From: Nematostella vectensis
Lineage: Eukaryota > Cnidaria > Anthozoa > Actiniaria > Edwardsiidae
Direction: 5' to 3'
DNA: 64,000 nt
Assembly (NCBI RefSeq): GCF_932526225.1
Contig: NC_064039.1
Location: forward strand, 14,402,139 to 14,466,138
Under the pieces are notes generated by a model. The model searched no databases. It was given only the letters and a program-made list of their open reading frames with translations, and had not been told where the DNA came from. Positions 23,010 through 33,603 of the stretch are shown here, piece by piece; the first letter of the stretch is position 1; every line of letters starts with the position of its first letter. The translations under genes were made by a program, and so were the position numbers.

Positions 23010-23320
23010 GTAAAACAATGACCACTCATAAATGCGTCGAGGCTAACTTATAGAGTAGACTATGAACACTGCCATTAACTTCAGTTGAAGTGCATTTTGA
23101 ACATGCTTTTTTAATCATATCGCCCCGATACCGATTCCCGACCAAGGACAGCAACTGCAAATTTCTTCGATTCTAAGGTCAAGTTGCTATCACTCTTCTC
23201 GAGCTCTTCGAGCTCTTCTCGGTTTACGCTATTGAAAATACAAATTATATTATAATGGTACCCGGCACAGTTGATGATTTTGTTGAGTTTTTGTTCTGTT
23301 ATTGTTTAATGTATTTGTAG
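23010..23320 (+). other. Intron 1 of the TSP1/SEA gene
   Basis: GTAAAA donor and TTTAATGTATTTGTAG acceptor, 311 bp, phase 2. No other feature is seen, apart from a short CTCGAGCTCTTCGAGCTCTTC direct repeat near 23200. Confidence 0.75.
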
Positions 23321-23460
23321 GATTTACACCAGAAAGTCGTCCGGTTATACCAGCAACAGGCTCTCAAACACTTTGAGTAACAGCATAAGTTCTGGGAGAG
23401 TGTCCAGCCCGCTTAAAGTCACGTCTGTCACTGTCAATTTAATGAGCACCGAGCAGGAAG
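23321..23460 (+). CDS. TSP1-SEA-transmembrane protein, coding exon 2
   Basis: Encodes residues 203-249 plus one base, the second half of the SEA domain: IYTRKSSGYTSNRLSNTL, then SSPLKVTSVTVNL. The strand-helix-strand order after GSVVI fits SEA. The acceptor is TTTGTAG and the donor GAAG|GTGAGA. Length 140 nt fits phase 2 in and phase 1 out without a stop. Confidence 0.85.
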
Positions 23461-24260
23461 GTGAGAATATGCAGCTTCCTACCAGCTAACAAATAACACA
23501 TGGGTAAGAAAGGGGAGGCTGAGGATTCAGGGGCCGGTTGAAGGAGCATTTGGAGAGTGTAGGGGGTCAGTGGTTAGGAAGCGTAGGTGGGAGAGGTACA
23601 CCCTTCCCCCCAAAAAAACCCTTGTGGCAATCAGCACAGGCTCGATTAGAACACAGTCCTTCTCAATGACGATGGAATACACCCCTTCCCCCCATATCTG
23701 CCTTTTGCCAGGATTTAGAGGTGGGCCGAGCGGGTCCTCCCCTATTTATAGATATATGGCTTTGAAATAACAAAAAATAAAAGAAAATACACGGAAGAAC
23801 ATCGAATCCGCCCCCCTTTCTTGAAACCCCTGCTTCGGCCCCCCTTTTTGGAGCTCCTGGATCCGCCTCTGCTTGCCCTGCTTATCACAAACTAGAGTAA
23901 GCGAGAGGAAAATCTGCGGTAGGAAGTAGTAATTAGTACAGTTCAATACAAATGTAGTCACTTGAGTATATAACTCTGCAGACATAACCGAAGTAAAAAC
24001 GTTGTCGACGGACATATCTACGCTTGGACAAAGACATTTGTATTGTAAAATCGAGGATATCGTTGTGTCGAATATTGTCGAATCTGACAGGTCGTTTTTA
24101 ATTTATGCTGTGCGTTATCATAAAATCGAAGAGAAAGGGACGTTATCGTGAAATCCAGATTCCTTGAACTAAAAAGAAAGACCACAAAACTTTATATCCC
24201 GATGTCATGATAGTCCAACAGGAATCACCGATTAAAACACCGATCTTATCAACCCTACAG
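23461..24260 (+). other. Intron 2 of the TSP1/SEA gene
   Basis: An 800-bp intron. At about 23810-23880 it contains a fragment with ATCCGCCCCCCTTT and CTCCTGGATCCGCCTCTGC, related to the poly(G/C) element family at 4874, 18033 and 31147. The acceptor is ATCAACCCTACAG. Confidence 0.7.
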
Positions 24261-24391
24261 GGGAAACCGAGTCAAAAAAAGTTGTGATTGTCGGCGAGCC
24301 CATCGAGGTCTATTGGTTCTTCCTGTTTGGCATGGGCGCTATGACCATCATGGCTATAGTGTTCATCGGCATACGCATCTTGAAGGGCAAG
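24261..24391 (+). CDS. TSP1-SEA-transmembrane protein, coding exon 3 (membrane span)
   Basis: Encodes residues 250-293. A short juxtamembrane stretch (GETESKKVVIVGEPIEV) leads into the transmembrane helix at about 267-287 (YWFFLFGMGAMTIMAIVFIG) and then basic IRILKGK, giving the type I orientation. The exon enters with two bases completing a Gly codon and leaves in phase 0 at GCAAG|GTGAGA. This donor sits just before the 33-bp array. Confidence 0.85.
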
Positions 24392-27300
24392 GTGAGAGCC
24401 TGAGAGATCTTACAAAAGCGTAAGAACATATGTGATCAGACTCTATGCACCTTGATCTTACAAAGGGTGAGACCCTATGCATCTTAATCTTACAAAAGGG
24501 CGAGACTCTATGCACCTTGATCTTACAAAAGGGTGAGACCCTACGCACCTTGATCTTACAAAAGGGCAAGACCCTATGTACCTCGATCTTACAAAAGGGT
24601 GAGACTCTATGCACCTCGATCTTACAAAAGGGTGAGACTCTATTCACCTCGATCTTACAAAAGGGCGAGACCCTATGTACCTCGATCTTACAAAAGGGTG
24701 AGACCCTATGCACCTTGATCTTACAAAAGGGTGAGACTCTATGCACCTCGATCTTACAAAAGGTTGAGACCCTATGCACCTTGATCTTACAAAAGGGTGA
24801 GACTCTATGCACCTTGATCTTACAAAAGGGTGAGACCCTATGCACCTTGATCTTACAAAAGGGTGAGACTCTATGCACCTTGATCTTACAAAAAGGTGAG
24901 ACTCTATGCACCTTGATCTTACAAAAGGTTGAGACCCTATGCACCTCGATCTTACAAAAGGGTGAGACTCTATGCACCTCGATCTTACAAAAGGGCGAGA
25001 CTCTATGCACCTCGATCTTACAAAAGGGCGAGACCCTATGTACCTCGATCTTACAAAAGGTTGAGACCCTATGCACCTTGATCTTACAAAAGGGTGAGAC
25101 TCTATGCACCTTGATCTTACAAAAGGGTGAGACCCTATGCACCTTGATCTTACAAAAGGGTGAGACTCTATGCACCTTGATCTTACAAAAGGGTGAGACT
25201 CTATGCACCTTGATCTTACAAAAGGTTGAGACCCTATGCACCTCGATCTTACAAAAGGGTGAGACTCTATGCACCTCGATCTTACAAAAGGGCGAGACTC
25301 TATGCACCTCGATCTTACAAAAGGGTGAGACCCTATGCACCTTGATCTTACAAAAGGGTGAGACCCTATGCACCTTGATCTTACAAAGAGCGAGACTCTA
25401 TGCACCTTGATCTTACAAAAGGGTGAGACCCTATGCACCTTGATCTTACAAAGGGCGAGACTCTATGCACCTTGATCTTACAAAAGGGCGAGACTCTATG
25501 CACCTTGATCTTACAAAAGGGTGAGACCCTATGCACCTTGATCTTACAAAAGGGCGAGACTCTATGCACCTTGATCTTACAAAAGGGTGAGACTCTATGC
25601 ACCTCGATCTTACAAAGGGCGAGACTCTATGCACCTTGATCTTACAAAAGGGTGAGATTCTATGCACCTCGATCTTACAAAGGGCGAGACTCTATGCACC
25701 TTGATCTTCCAAAGGGTGAGATTCTATTCACCTAGATCTTACAAAAGGGCGAGACCCTATGTACCTCGATCTTACAAAAGGGTGAGACCCTATGTACCTC
25801 GATCTTACAGAAGGGTGAGACCCTATGCACCTTGATCTTACAAAAGGGCGAGACCATATTTACCTTGATCTTACAAAAGGGTGAGACTCTATGCACCTCG
25901 ATCTTACAAAAGGGTGAGACCCTATGCACCTTGATCTTACAAAAGGGTGAGACCCTATGCACCTTGATCTTACAAAAGGGTGAGACCCTATGCACCTTAA
26001 TCTTACAAAAGGGTGAGACCCTATGTACCTCGATCTTACAAAAGGGTGAGACCCTATGCACCTCGATCTTACAAAAGGGTGAGACTCTATGCACCTTGAT
26101 CTTACAAAAGGGCGAGACTCTATGCACCTTGATCTTACAAAAGGGTGAGATTCTATGCACCTCGATCTTACAAAGGGCGAGACTCTATGCACCTTGATCT
26201 TCCAAAGGGTGAGATTCTATTCACCTAGATCTTACAAAAGGGCGAGACCCTATGTACCTCGATCTTACAAAAGGGTGAGACCCTATGTACCTCGATCTTA
26301 CAGAAGGGTGAGACCCTATGCACCTTGATCTTACAAAAGGGCGAGACCATATTTACCTTGATCTTTCAAAAGGGTGAGACTCTATGCACCTCGATCTTAC
26401 AAAAGGGTGAGACCCTATGCACCTTGATCTTACAAAAGGGTGAGACTCTATGCACCTTGATCTTACAAAAGGGTGAGACCATATTTACCTTGATCTTACA
26501 AAAGGGCGAGACCATATTTACCTTGATCTTACAAAAGGGTGAGACCCTATGCACCTTGATCTTACAAAAGGGTGAGACCCTATGCACCTCGATCTTACAA
26601 AAAGGGTGAGACTCTATGCACCTTGATCTTACAAAAGGGTGAGACTCTATGCACCTTGATCTTACAAAAGGGTGAGACCCTATGCACCTTGATCTTACAA
26701 AAGGGTGAGACCCTATGCACCTTGATCGTACAAAAGGGTGAGACCCTATGCACCTTGATCGTACAAAAGGGTGAGACCCTATGCACCTTGATCTTACAAA
26801 AGGGTGAGACTCTATGCACCTTGATCTTACAAAAGGGTGAGACTCTATGCACCTTGATCTTACAAAAGGGTGAGACTCTATGCACCTCGATCTTACAAAA
26901 GGGTGAGACTCTATGCACCTCGATCTTACAAAAGGGTGAGACTCTATGCACCTTGATTTTACAAAAGGGTGACACTCTATGTACCTCGATCTTACAAAAG
27001 GGTGAGACTCTGTGCACCTCGATCTTACAAAAGGGTGAGACTCTATGCACCTCGATCTTACAAAAGGGCGAGACTCTATGCACCTTGATCTTACAAAAGG
27101 GTGAGACCCTATGTACCTCGATCTTACAAAAGGGTGAGACCCTATGCACCTCGATCTTACAAAAGGGTGAGACTCTATGCACCTTGATCTTACAAAAGGG
27201 CGAGACTCTATGCACCTTGATCTTACAAAAGGGTGAGACCCTATGCACCTTGATCTTACAAAAGGTTGAGACCCTATGCACCTTGATCTTACAAAAGGGT

Positions 27301-28904
27301 GAGACCCTATGCACCTCGATCTTACAAAAGGGTGAGACTCTATGCACCTTGATCTTACAAAAGGGTGAGACTCTATGCACCTTGATCTTACAAAAGGGTG
27401 ACACTCTATGTACCTCGATCTTACAAAAGGGTGAGACTCTATGCACCTCGATCTTACAAAAGGGTGAGACCCTATGTACCTCGATCTTACAGAAGGGTGA
27501 GACCCTATGTACCTCGATCTTACAAAAGGGTGAGACTCTATGCACCTTGATCTTACAAAAGGGCGAAACCATATTTACCTTTATCTTACAAAAGGGTGAG
27601 ACCCTATGCACCTTGATCTTACAAAAGGGTGAGACTCTATGCACCTTGATCTTACAAAAGGGTGAGATCCTATGTACCTTGATCTTACAAAAGGGCGAGA
27701 CCATATTTACCTTTATCTTACAAAAAGGTGAGACCCTATGCACCTTGATCTTACAAAAGGGTGAGACTCTATGCACCTTGATCTTACAAAAGGGTGAGAC
27801 TCTATGCACCTCGATCTTACAAAAAGGTGAGACTCTATGCACCTTGATCTTACAAAAGGGCGAGACCATATTTACCTTTATCTTACAAAAGGGTGAGACC
27901 CTATGCACCTTGATCTTACAAAAGGGTGAGACTCTATGCACCTAAATCTTACAAAAGGGTGAGACTCTATGCACCTCGATCTTACAAAAGGGTGAGACCC
28001 TATGCACCTTGATCTTACAAAAGGGTGAGACCCTATGCACCTTGATCTTACAAAAGGGTGGGACCCTATGCACCTTGATCTTACAAAAGGTTGAGACCCT
28101 ATGCACCTCGATCTTACAAAAGGGTGAGACTCTATGCACCTCGATCTTACAAAAGGGCGAGACTCTATGCACCTCGATCTTACAAAAGGGCGAGACCCTA
28201 TGTACCTCGATCTTACAAAAGGTTGAGACCCTATGCACCTTGATCTTACAAAAGGGTGAGACTCTATGCACCTTGATCTTACAAAAGGGTGAGATTCTAT
28301 GCACCTCGATCTTACAAAGGGCGAGACTCTATGCACCTTGATCTTCCAAAGGGTGAGATTCTATTCACCTAGATCTTACAAAAGGGCGAGACCCTATGTA
28401 CCTCGATCTTACAAAAGGGTGAGACCCTATGTACCTCGATCTTACAAAAGGGTGAGACTCTATGCACCTTGATCTTACAAAAGGGTGAGACTCTATGCAC
28501 CTTGATCTTACAAAAGGGTGAGACCCTATGCACCTTAATCTTACAAAAGGGTGAGACTGTATGCACCTTGATCTTACAAAAGGGTGAGACTCTATGCACC
28601 TTGATCTTACAAAAGGGTGAGACTCTATGCACCTTGATCTTACAAAAGGGTGAGACCCTATGCACCTTAATCTTACAAAAGGGTGAGACTCTATGCACCT
28701 TGATCTTACAAAAGGGTGAGATTCTATGAACCTTGATCTTACAAAAGGGTGAGTTTATGAATTGAGTTGATGAATCTTAGGTCAAGGGGTGAAAAAAAGG
28801 GGGAAAAAGATTGCCAAGGGGGTATTCGAAATATTTTATAAATTGGACCCGTCCTTCCTTTACTGGTATAGCTAAGTTGTTTTAAACTTGATTCTTATTT
28901 CCAG
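24392..28904 (+). other. Intron 3 of the TSP1/SEA gene, filled by a minisatellite
   Basis: A 4,513-bp phase-0 intron from GTGAGA to TTCTTATTTCCAG. Nearly all of it is the 33-bp array; only about 150 bp at the 3' end (28756-28904) is unique. Confidence 0.75.
24405..28755 (+). repeat. 33-bp minisatellite inside intron 3
   Basis: About 130 copies of a 33-bp unit made of GAGACTCTATGCACCTTGAT and CTTACAAAAGGGT. As 33 is a multiple of three, several frames stay open on both strands for hundreds of codons (QKGETLCTLIL on plus; HRVSPFCKIKV on minus). These are satellite shadows. Variants (CTTCCAAAG, GAGATTCTATTCACCTAG, ATATTTACC) mark larger blocks, for example near 25680, 26176 and 28316. Most units contain GGGTGAGA, similar to a 5' splice site. 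Confidence 0.97.
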
Positions 28905-29009
28905 ATAATGGAGATGGTACCCAAACCGAAGGAAAGGGTTCAGGCCTGGGAAGAGAGCTCCAAAGTTCAAGCCTTTGGGTGTGGTGATGAAAAAGGACAC
29001 AAGTTTTGA
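28905..29009 (+). CDS. TSP1-SEA-transmembrane protein, last coding exon
   Basis: Encodes the 34-residue cytoplasmic tail in phase 0, IMEMVPKPKERVQAWEESSK and VQAFGCGDEKGHKF, then TGA at 29007-29009. The acceptor is TTCTTATTTCCAG|ATAATG. The tail has no known signalling motif; one Cys could be acylated. The open phase and good acceptor support the call, but the 4.5 kb intron before it leaves some doubt. Confidence 0.7.
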   Translation: MMEMVPKPKERVQAWEESSKVQAFGCGDEKGHKF

Positions 29010-30228
29010 AAATCCGTAGGTCAGCGCAGGTCAAGTCTCTTGCCAGTTACAGACAAGTGTGACCGTGTGTGCGTGTGCGGGAGGGAGGGGGGAGGGGTGC
29101 TGCTGGATTTGAGATGCAGTGAAAGGGATTGTTGGCACGACAGAACAAAGCTAGGATTTCTGCCTTGACCAGTTACAAAGCCAACCAATACAATTCATTA
29201 GGGTAGAAAGGCAGACTTGACATGAGAAAGAGAACTTGTATATTCCTAGTCAGGCACAACCAGGACGTCATAGCAGATGTTTGTTATCCACGTTGGGACC
29301 GGCCAATAGAAGTCTAATAGGAGGACATTCGCTCTGACATGATGTTTAGTGATGACTTCCATGACTATGCGCTGGGTACCATTGTAGAGTAGTGGCCGCT
29401 CTGCAATTTTATGATTTGCAATTTTAGGACAAAGAGAATCAAAAGCTTTGTAAAAATATAGCTTCCACCGCAATAATCCAGCCTCGAATTATACTATGCC
29501 CAGAAAAACTAAGATGCACTTTACTATACGAGCCTGGGTTTGGGGAATATTCCATGCGTAAACCAGCGAGAATACAGCTGGAACTTAGAATGAGACAATG
29601 CAAAAACAAATATTTGGCCCATTATATCCTATCGACCAAAAACAAACCTTGTAAATGCTTATAGCAGTGATAAATCGATAGCATCGACGATTGATTCTGG
29701 AGTAGATAAAATCAAACTGCCCAGGAGCTGTTTCATGAGACCACTTTCCCTTGCTGTCAATCCACGAGCTCCTGGCATTTTGATTTGCAATAGGTCGGAA
29801 CTAGGCGAGGGATAAGCCTAAGTCAGTAGGATAACGATGCATTATCTCTGCCCCTATTCGCTTGCTGAACGCAGAGGCGTTGTCAAGGCAGGAGGTGGGT
29901 GCCACGCCCATGCTGTTACGACCTAGTTTGTACATATGACAAATTAAATTATAAACACCAATTAAATCTTCTCTTGTTGCTTCTTTTCTCCTGAAATCAT
30001 TGCTTCTCAGTAGTTCTCACGTTTATCTATCACACAAACGTGAATTAACTAACCTAATTAAGGGATTTTTCTTGTCAAACTTGGAAGGGAAGATTGGAAC
30101 CGAAAGAACACCACACCTTTCTAAATTGAATCTATAATCTTGACCCCTCCCTCCCCTCTCTTCCCCTCCCCCACGTGACATTGGCACGTACTCTTCTACA
30201 TATTCTGGCGTAAGTACAAATATTTCAC
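29010..30228. other. 3' flank, noncoding
   Basis: Probably the 3' UTR of the TSP1/SEA gene, then intergenic DNA. I see no AATAAA close to the stop and no recognisable gene. Confidence 0.4.
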
Positions 30229-30842
30229 AAAGGTTATTGGAACTAGTGGTCTGGGACGAGATATATTTCACACGATAGAAGGTTATTGTAACTAGTGGTC
30301 TGGGACGAGATATACGTCTGGGACGAGATATATTTCACAAAAAGGTTATTGAAACTAGTGGTCTGGGACGAGATATACGTCTGGGACGAGATATATTTCA
30401 CAAAAAGGTTATTGGAACTAGTGGTCTGGGACGAGATATAGGTCTGGGACGAGATATATTTCACACGATAGAAGGTTATTGGAACTAATGGTCTGGGACG
30501 AGATATAGGTCTGGGACGAGATATATTTCACACGATAGAAGGTTAATGGAACTAGTGGTCTGGGACGAGATATATTTCACACGATAGAAGGTTATTGGAA
30601 CTAGTGGTCTGTGACGAGATATAGGTCTGGGACGAGATATATTTCACACGATAGAAGGTTAATGGAACTAGTGGTCTGGGACGAGATATATTTCACACGA
30701 TAGAAGGTTATTGGAACTAGTGGTCTGGGACGAGATATAGGTCTGGGACGAGATATATTTCACACGATAGAAGGTTAATGGAACTAGTGGTCTGGGACGA
30801 GATATATTTCACACGATAGAAGGTTTATGGAACTAGTGGTCT
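30229..30842 (+). repeat. Composite minisatellite (~49/67 bp)
   Basis: About eleven copies of GGTTATTGGAACTAGTGGTC plus TGGGACGAGATATATTTCAC and a CACGATAGAA or AAAA joint. Many copies carry an extra 18-bp GGTCTGGGACGAGATATA, giving a longer unit. Noncoding. Confidence 0.92.
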
Positions 30843-31146
30843 TTCTTTAGCAATCGAAATCAAGGAGCTTTCACGGCTAATAATGTAATGTGATAATAGG
30901 TCAAGGAATTGTCAAGAGAAAGCTGGTATAACAATCGAACTGAAGAAGCTCATACATGAGAACCACTTTTCGCTATCACACATAACAGGTCAAGAGCGTG
31001 TATGAACAGAACACTCGAGAACGCTAAGCTGCTAATGAAGAAATCGATGTACTAAAGCGCGCACGCTCGCCGCAAATGATTGTAAGAACCCGTGCATGTA
31101 ACTAACCTACTGTCTCTTGCGCACGCTCGAGTTATCGAACAGATGT
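30843..31146. other. Noncoding DNA
   Basis: No gene. GCGCACGCTCG occurs twice (about 31057 and 31119). Confidence 0.4.
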
Positions 31147-31322
31147 CAGGCCCGTAGCCAGGATTTTGTGCGGGGGAGTTCGTTTACCCATAAAGCGGAC
31201 TATTTTCTATCAGGTAGCTCGGAGTGGTTCTTATTTTTTTCTTTATTAGAACAGACCTTTCAGTCAAGTGTTTTTTTTCCCGAACCCCCCCCCCCCCCTC
31301 CCCCCCCCCGGCTACTGGCCTG
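31147..31322. mobile_element. 176-bp MITE with terminal inverted repeats and 5-bp target duplication
   Basis: Left end CAGGCCCGTAGCCAGG; the reverse complement of the right end is CAGGCCAGTAGCCGGG (14 of 16 match). GATGT directly flanks both ends (31142-31146 and 31323-31327), a clean target duplication. A second paired zone is GGGGG..TTCG against CGAACCCCC with a long C tract. Another copy fragment lies at 3375-3436. Confidence 0.8.
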
Positions 31323-33551
31323 GATGTGTGGCAGGCATTACTGTTCCATATAATTTCATGACTGAAAGGAAAGTATTAAATCTTTGTTAAAAGAACTCGA
31401 GAGTTTGTTGACTTGTTAAGGTTTTTGTAAAGTCATAACTTCCTAGCAGAGCTTTCAAGCTAAGACGACGCTCTCACGTCGTCACATTCCACACTCGAAG
31501 AGTATACCGAAACAAAGCTTAAACCGCTGACCTTCACAAACATAATTTGGCAGGTTGAACCACATAATTGCATGCTTAGCATCATTTGGTTGTCGCTGTT
31601 TTAGCACGTATCAGAAACTCTGTAAGAGCCAGAGAATAGCGATACTTGGTAAAGAGCAAATCACCTGGATAATATGTCAATCATGGGATTTGTGATTGCA
31701 ACCGCAAATCTCCCCCTTCCCCTAAATATTGAACGCATTTTTCGGTGTCAGGGAATTCAGTCAATTTCGACATGCTTCGTAAACAACCAGGGCAACACAA
31801 TCATAAAATAAGAAGCATTTAAACCGGCAAATCGATCAGGATTACGCAAATGGCTTTGTTTGTAATAGGCTTTATTTACAAGCTCTATCAAACTCAAAGG
31901 TCCTACTTTGAACATAACAAAAAGCATATTTGGCATTTCTTACAATATCTTATCCTTTTCGATTTAAACTCTTCAGTTCAAAAACTTTACCACCAATATC
32001 TCTTAAATCATGTGTTAAGTTTGAGTGTTGTATCGAGTGTTGTCATTCGTCGGGCAAAATAACGTTTTTTTTTTCAGAAAGTTTTCTTTCAGGGAAAGAA
32101 AATCCAATGTAAACGCCGTATTAATGTAAGCCGAAAAGAAAAAGACTTTCTGGTAAGTTAACAAACTTAAGTCCGAAAAAGCTGCCTGTTAGTGAAATTG
32201 TACGGTACGGTACGGTAACAGCGATAAATGCTCACTTGAGCTTTTGGTTCTCCCTTTAAAGAATATTTGGTTCTCCTGTATATGTATTAATTCGATACGA
32301 ATTAAATGACTTTCTTCCAAATTTGTCTGTTTGCGATTTTGGAAGTGGCCACCAGAAACAACACATGGTTTTCTTGTTGCTATTGGAAACAACAAAAACA
32401 GGAGTCAATAAATGATAATTATTTTTATAGAAAAATTCTCACCTTTAAATAGAACTTACGCTAAGGTTTACCATGGTCTAGTTTTAAATCTGAGAAGCTT
32501 TGTGCACTTACAAAACCAACAAACGGTGTCGTCTTTAATAGAAAGACGGTGTCTCTTCCAAGCTTTGTGAGCTGTTGCCGCAGCCTTGGTATTCAAATCT
32601 TTTGTGTGTGTTAGAGGTTACCACCGGGCCGAGAATGTTCCCTTGTTGCCCTCGCGGCCGAGCCAGTGCGTCTTTCTGGAGTTGAGTTTCAAACTCTGGG
32701 TCACATTAGAGAACATTTCAAAACCTTTTTGACATATCACACAGAAGTATTCTCATCAACACATAGTCTGAGGAAAAAAAAATAAATAAGACGGAAAATT
32801 CCGGCAAAAGAATATTTGATGGCATTTTCCCACGCAATTCGCAACAAATATAGAACATAGCGCTAATTAGTTGGTTAATTCTTATCCAAAGGTAAATGTT
32901 AGCTATCAGTTATGTCGATCAATGTCTCGAAATATTGCAGAGTACAGACACACAAGGGTCTAAAGCCGCTTGGTAATAAAGAGTTGGCAAAGCTAGCTAT
33001 GGACCAAACTAACCTCGATTTGTTTTTATGAGGTAGGCAAATAGTGCTTCTTGGGCTAGGGTAGAGACAAGAGAAAGTTTATTCTCGTATAGTCTGCATG
33101 ACATATTGCAGTTTGCTCACTCTTGAGAGATCTAATTAAGCTGGTATGTGAGCCAATCATCGCAAGGCTGACGACAACCTTTACCTTCACCACCTTTTTC
33201 TCATTTTCCATCCGGGGTTTTGTTCACGTGAAGGCAAATAAACCTAGCGCCAACATTTGCTTTATGCACCGAGATTGTCATTCTTGGTAGCTGTACATTT
33301 TTCTTGCTGGGGTCTTTGTGTTTTGCAAGAAAATGTTGGCTCTTCGGTGCTATTCTGCAGACTTGGGAGGAAAAAAATCCATTGTTACCATGGCTTGCTA
33401 TCTGTCACTCGATCGTGTGAGGGGAGAAATCTAGAACCGGAGAATCACGTTTTGACAGCAGCTCTGAATTCATTGTTGACTTTTTCGGCGGCAAGTTTTT
33501 CGTACGAATTTGCGGCGTTAGTAAAGCTGAACTTGAATCAGCGAGACAAGC
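31323..33551. other. Noncoding or intronic DNA
   Basis: No firm gene. TACGG is repeated at 32201-32216. A possible 75-nt exon lies at 32078-32152. Confidence 0.35.
32078..32152 (+). CDS. Possible small exon
   Basis: A T-rich acceptor (CGTTTTTTTTTTCAG) and a strong donor (CTG|GTAAGTTA) bound 75 nt that are open in frame 1 (25 codons beginning KVFFQGKKIQ and ending RKEKDFL). The length is a multiple of three. An open frame this short is expected by chance in roughly a third of cases, so this is only a candidate. Confidence 0.18.
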
Positions 33552-33603
33552 ATGGCCTCTTGGCTGCTGCGAATAGCGGTGGCCGGGTGGCATTTTACTA
33601 CAG
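33552..33603 (+). CDS. Possible signal-peptide exon of the giant mucin-like gene
   Basis: ATG in good context (AAGCATGG) encodes MASWLLRIAVAGWHFTT plus one base, then a canonical donor ACAG|GTAAGA. The hydrophobic stretch resembles a signal peptide. The exon leaves in phase 1, which is the phase needed at the acceptor 39544|39545; joined there the codon is GTT. That match has a one-in-three chance of arising by accident, other exons could lie between, and other frames also cross this donor. Confidence 0.3.

Noticed and set aside
24363-28729. Long open frames on both strands in the 33-bp array (up to ~450 codons)
   Set aside because: A stop-free unit with length divisible by three gives this on either strand. 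The array sits inside an intron with flanking exons in phase, and some units of 32 bp break the frames.
19636-28755. CRISPR-like arrays
   Set aside because: Repeats are contiguous or separated by near-identical spacers, there are no unique spacers or cas genes, and the context is eukaryotic.
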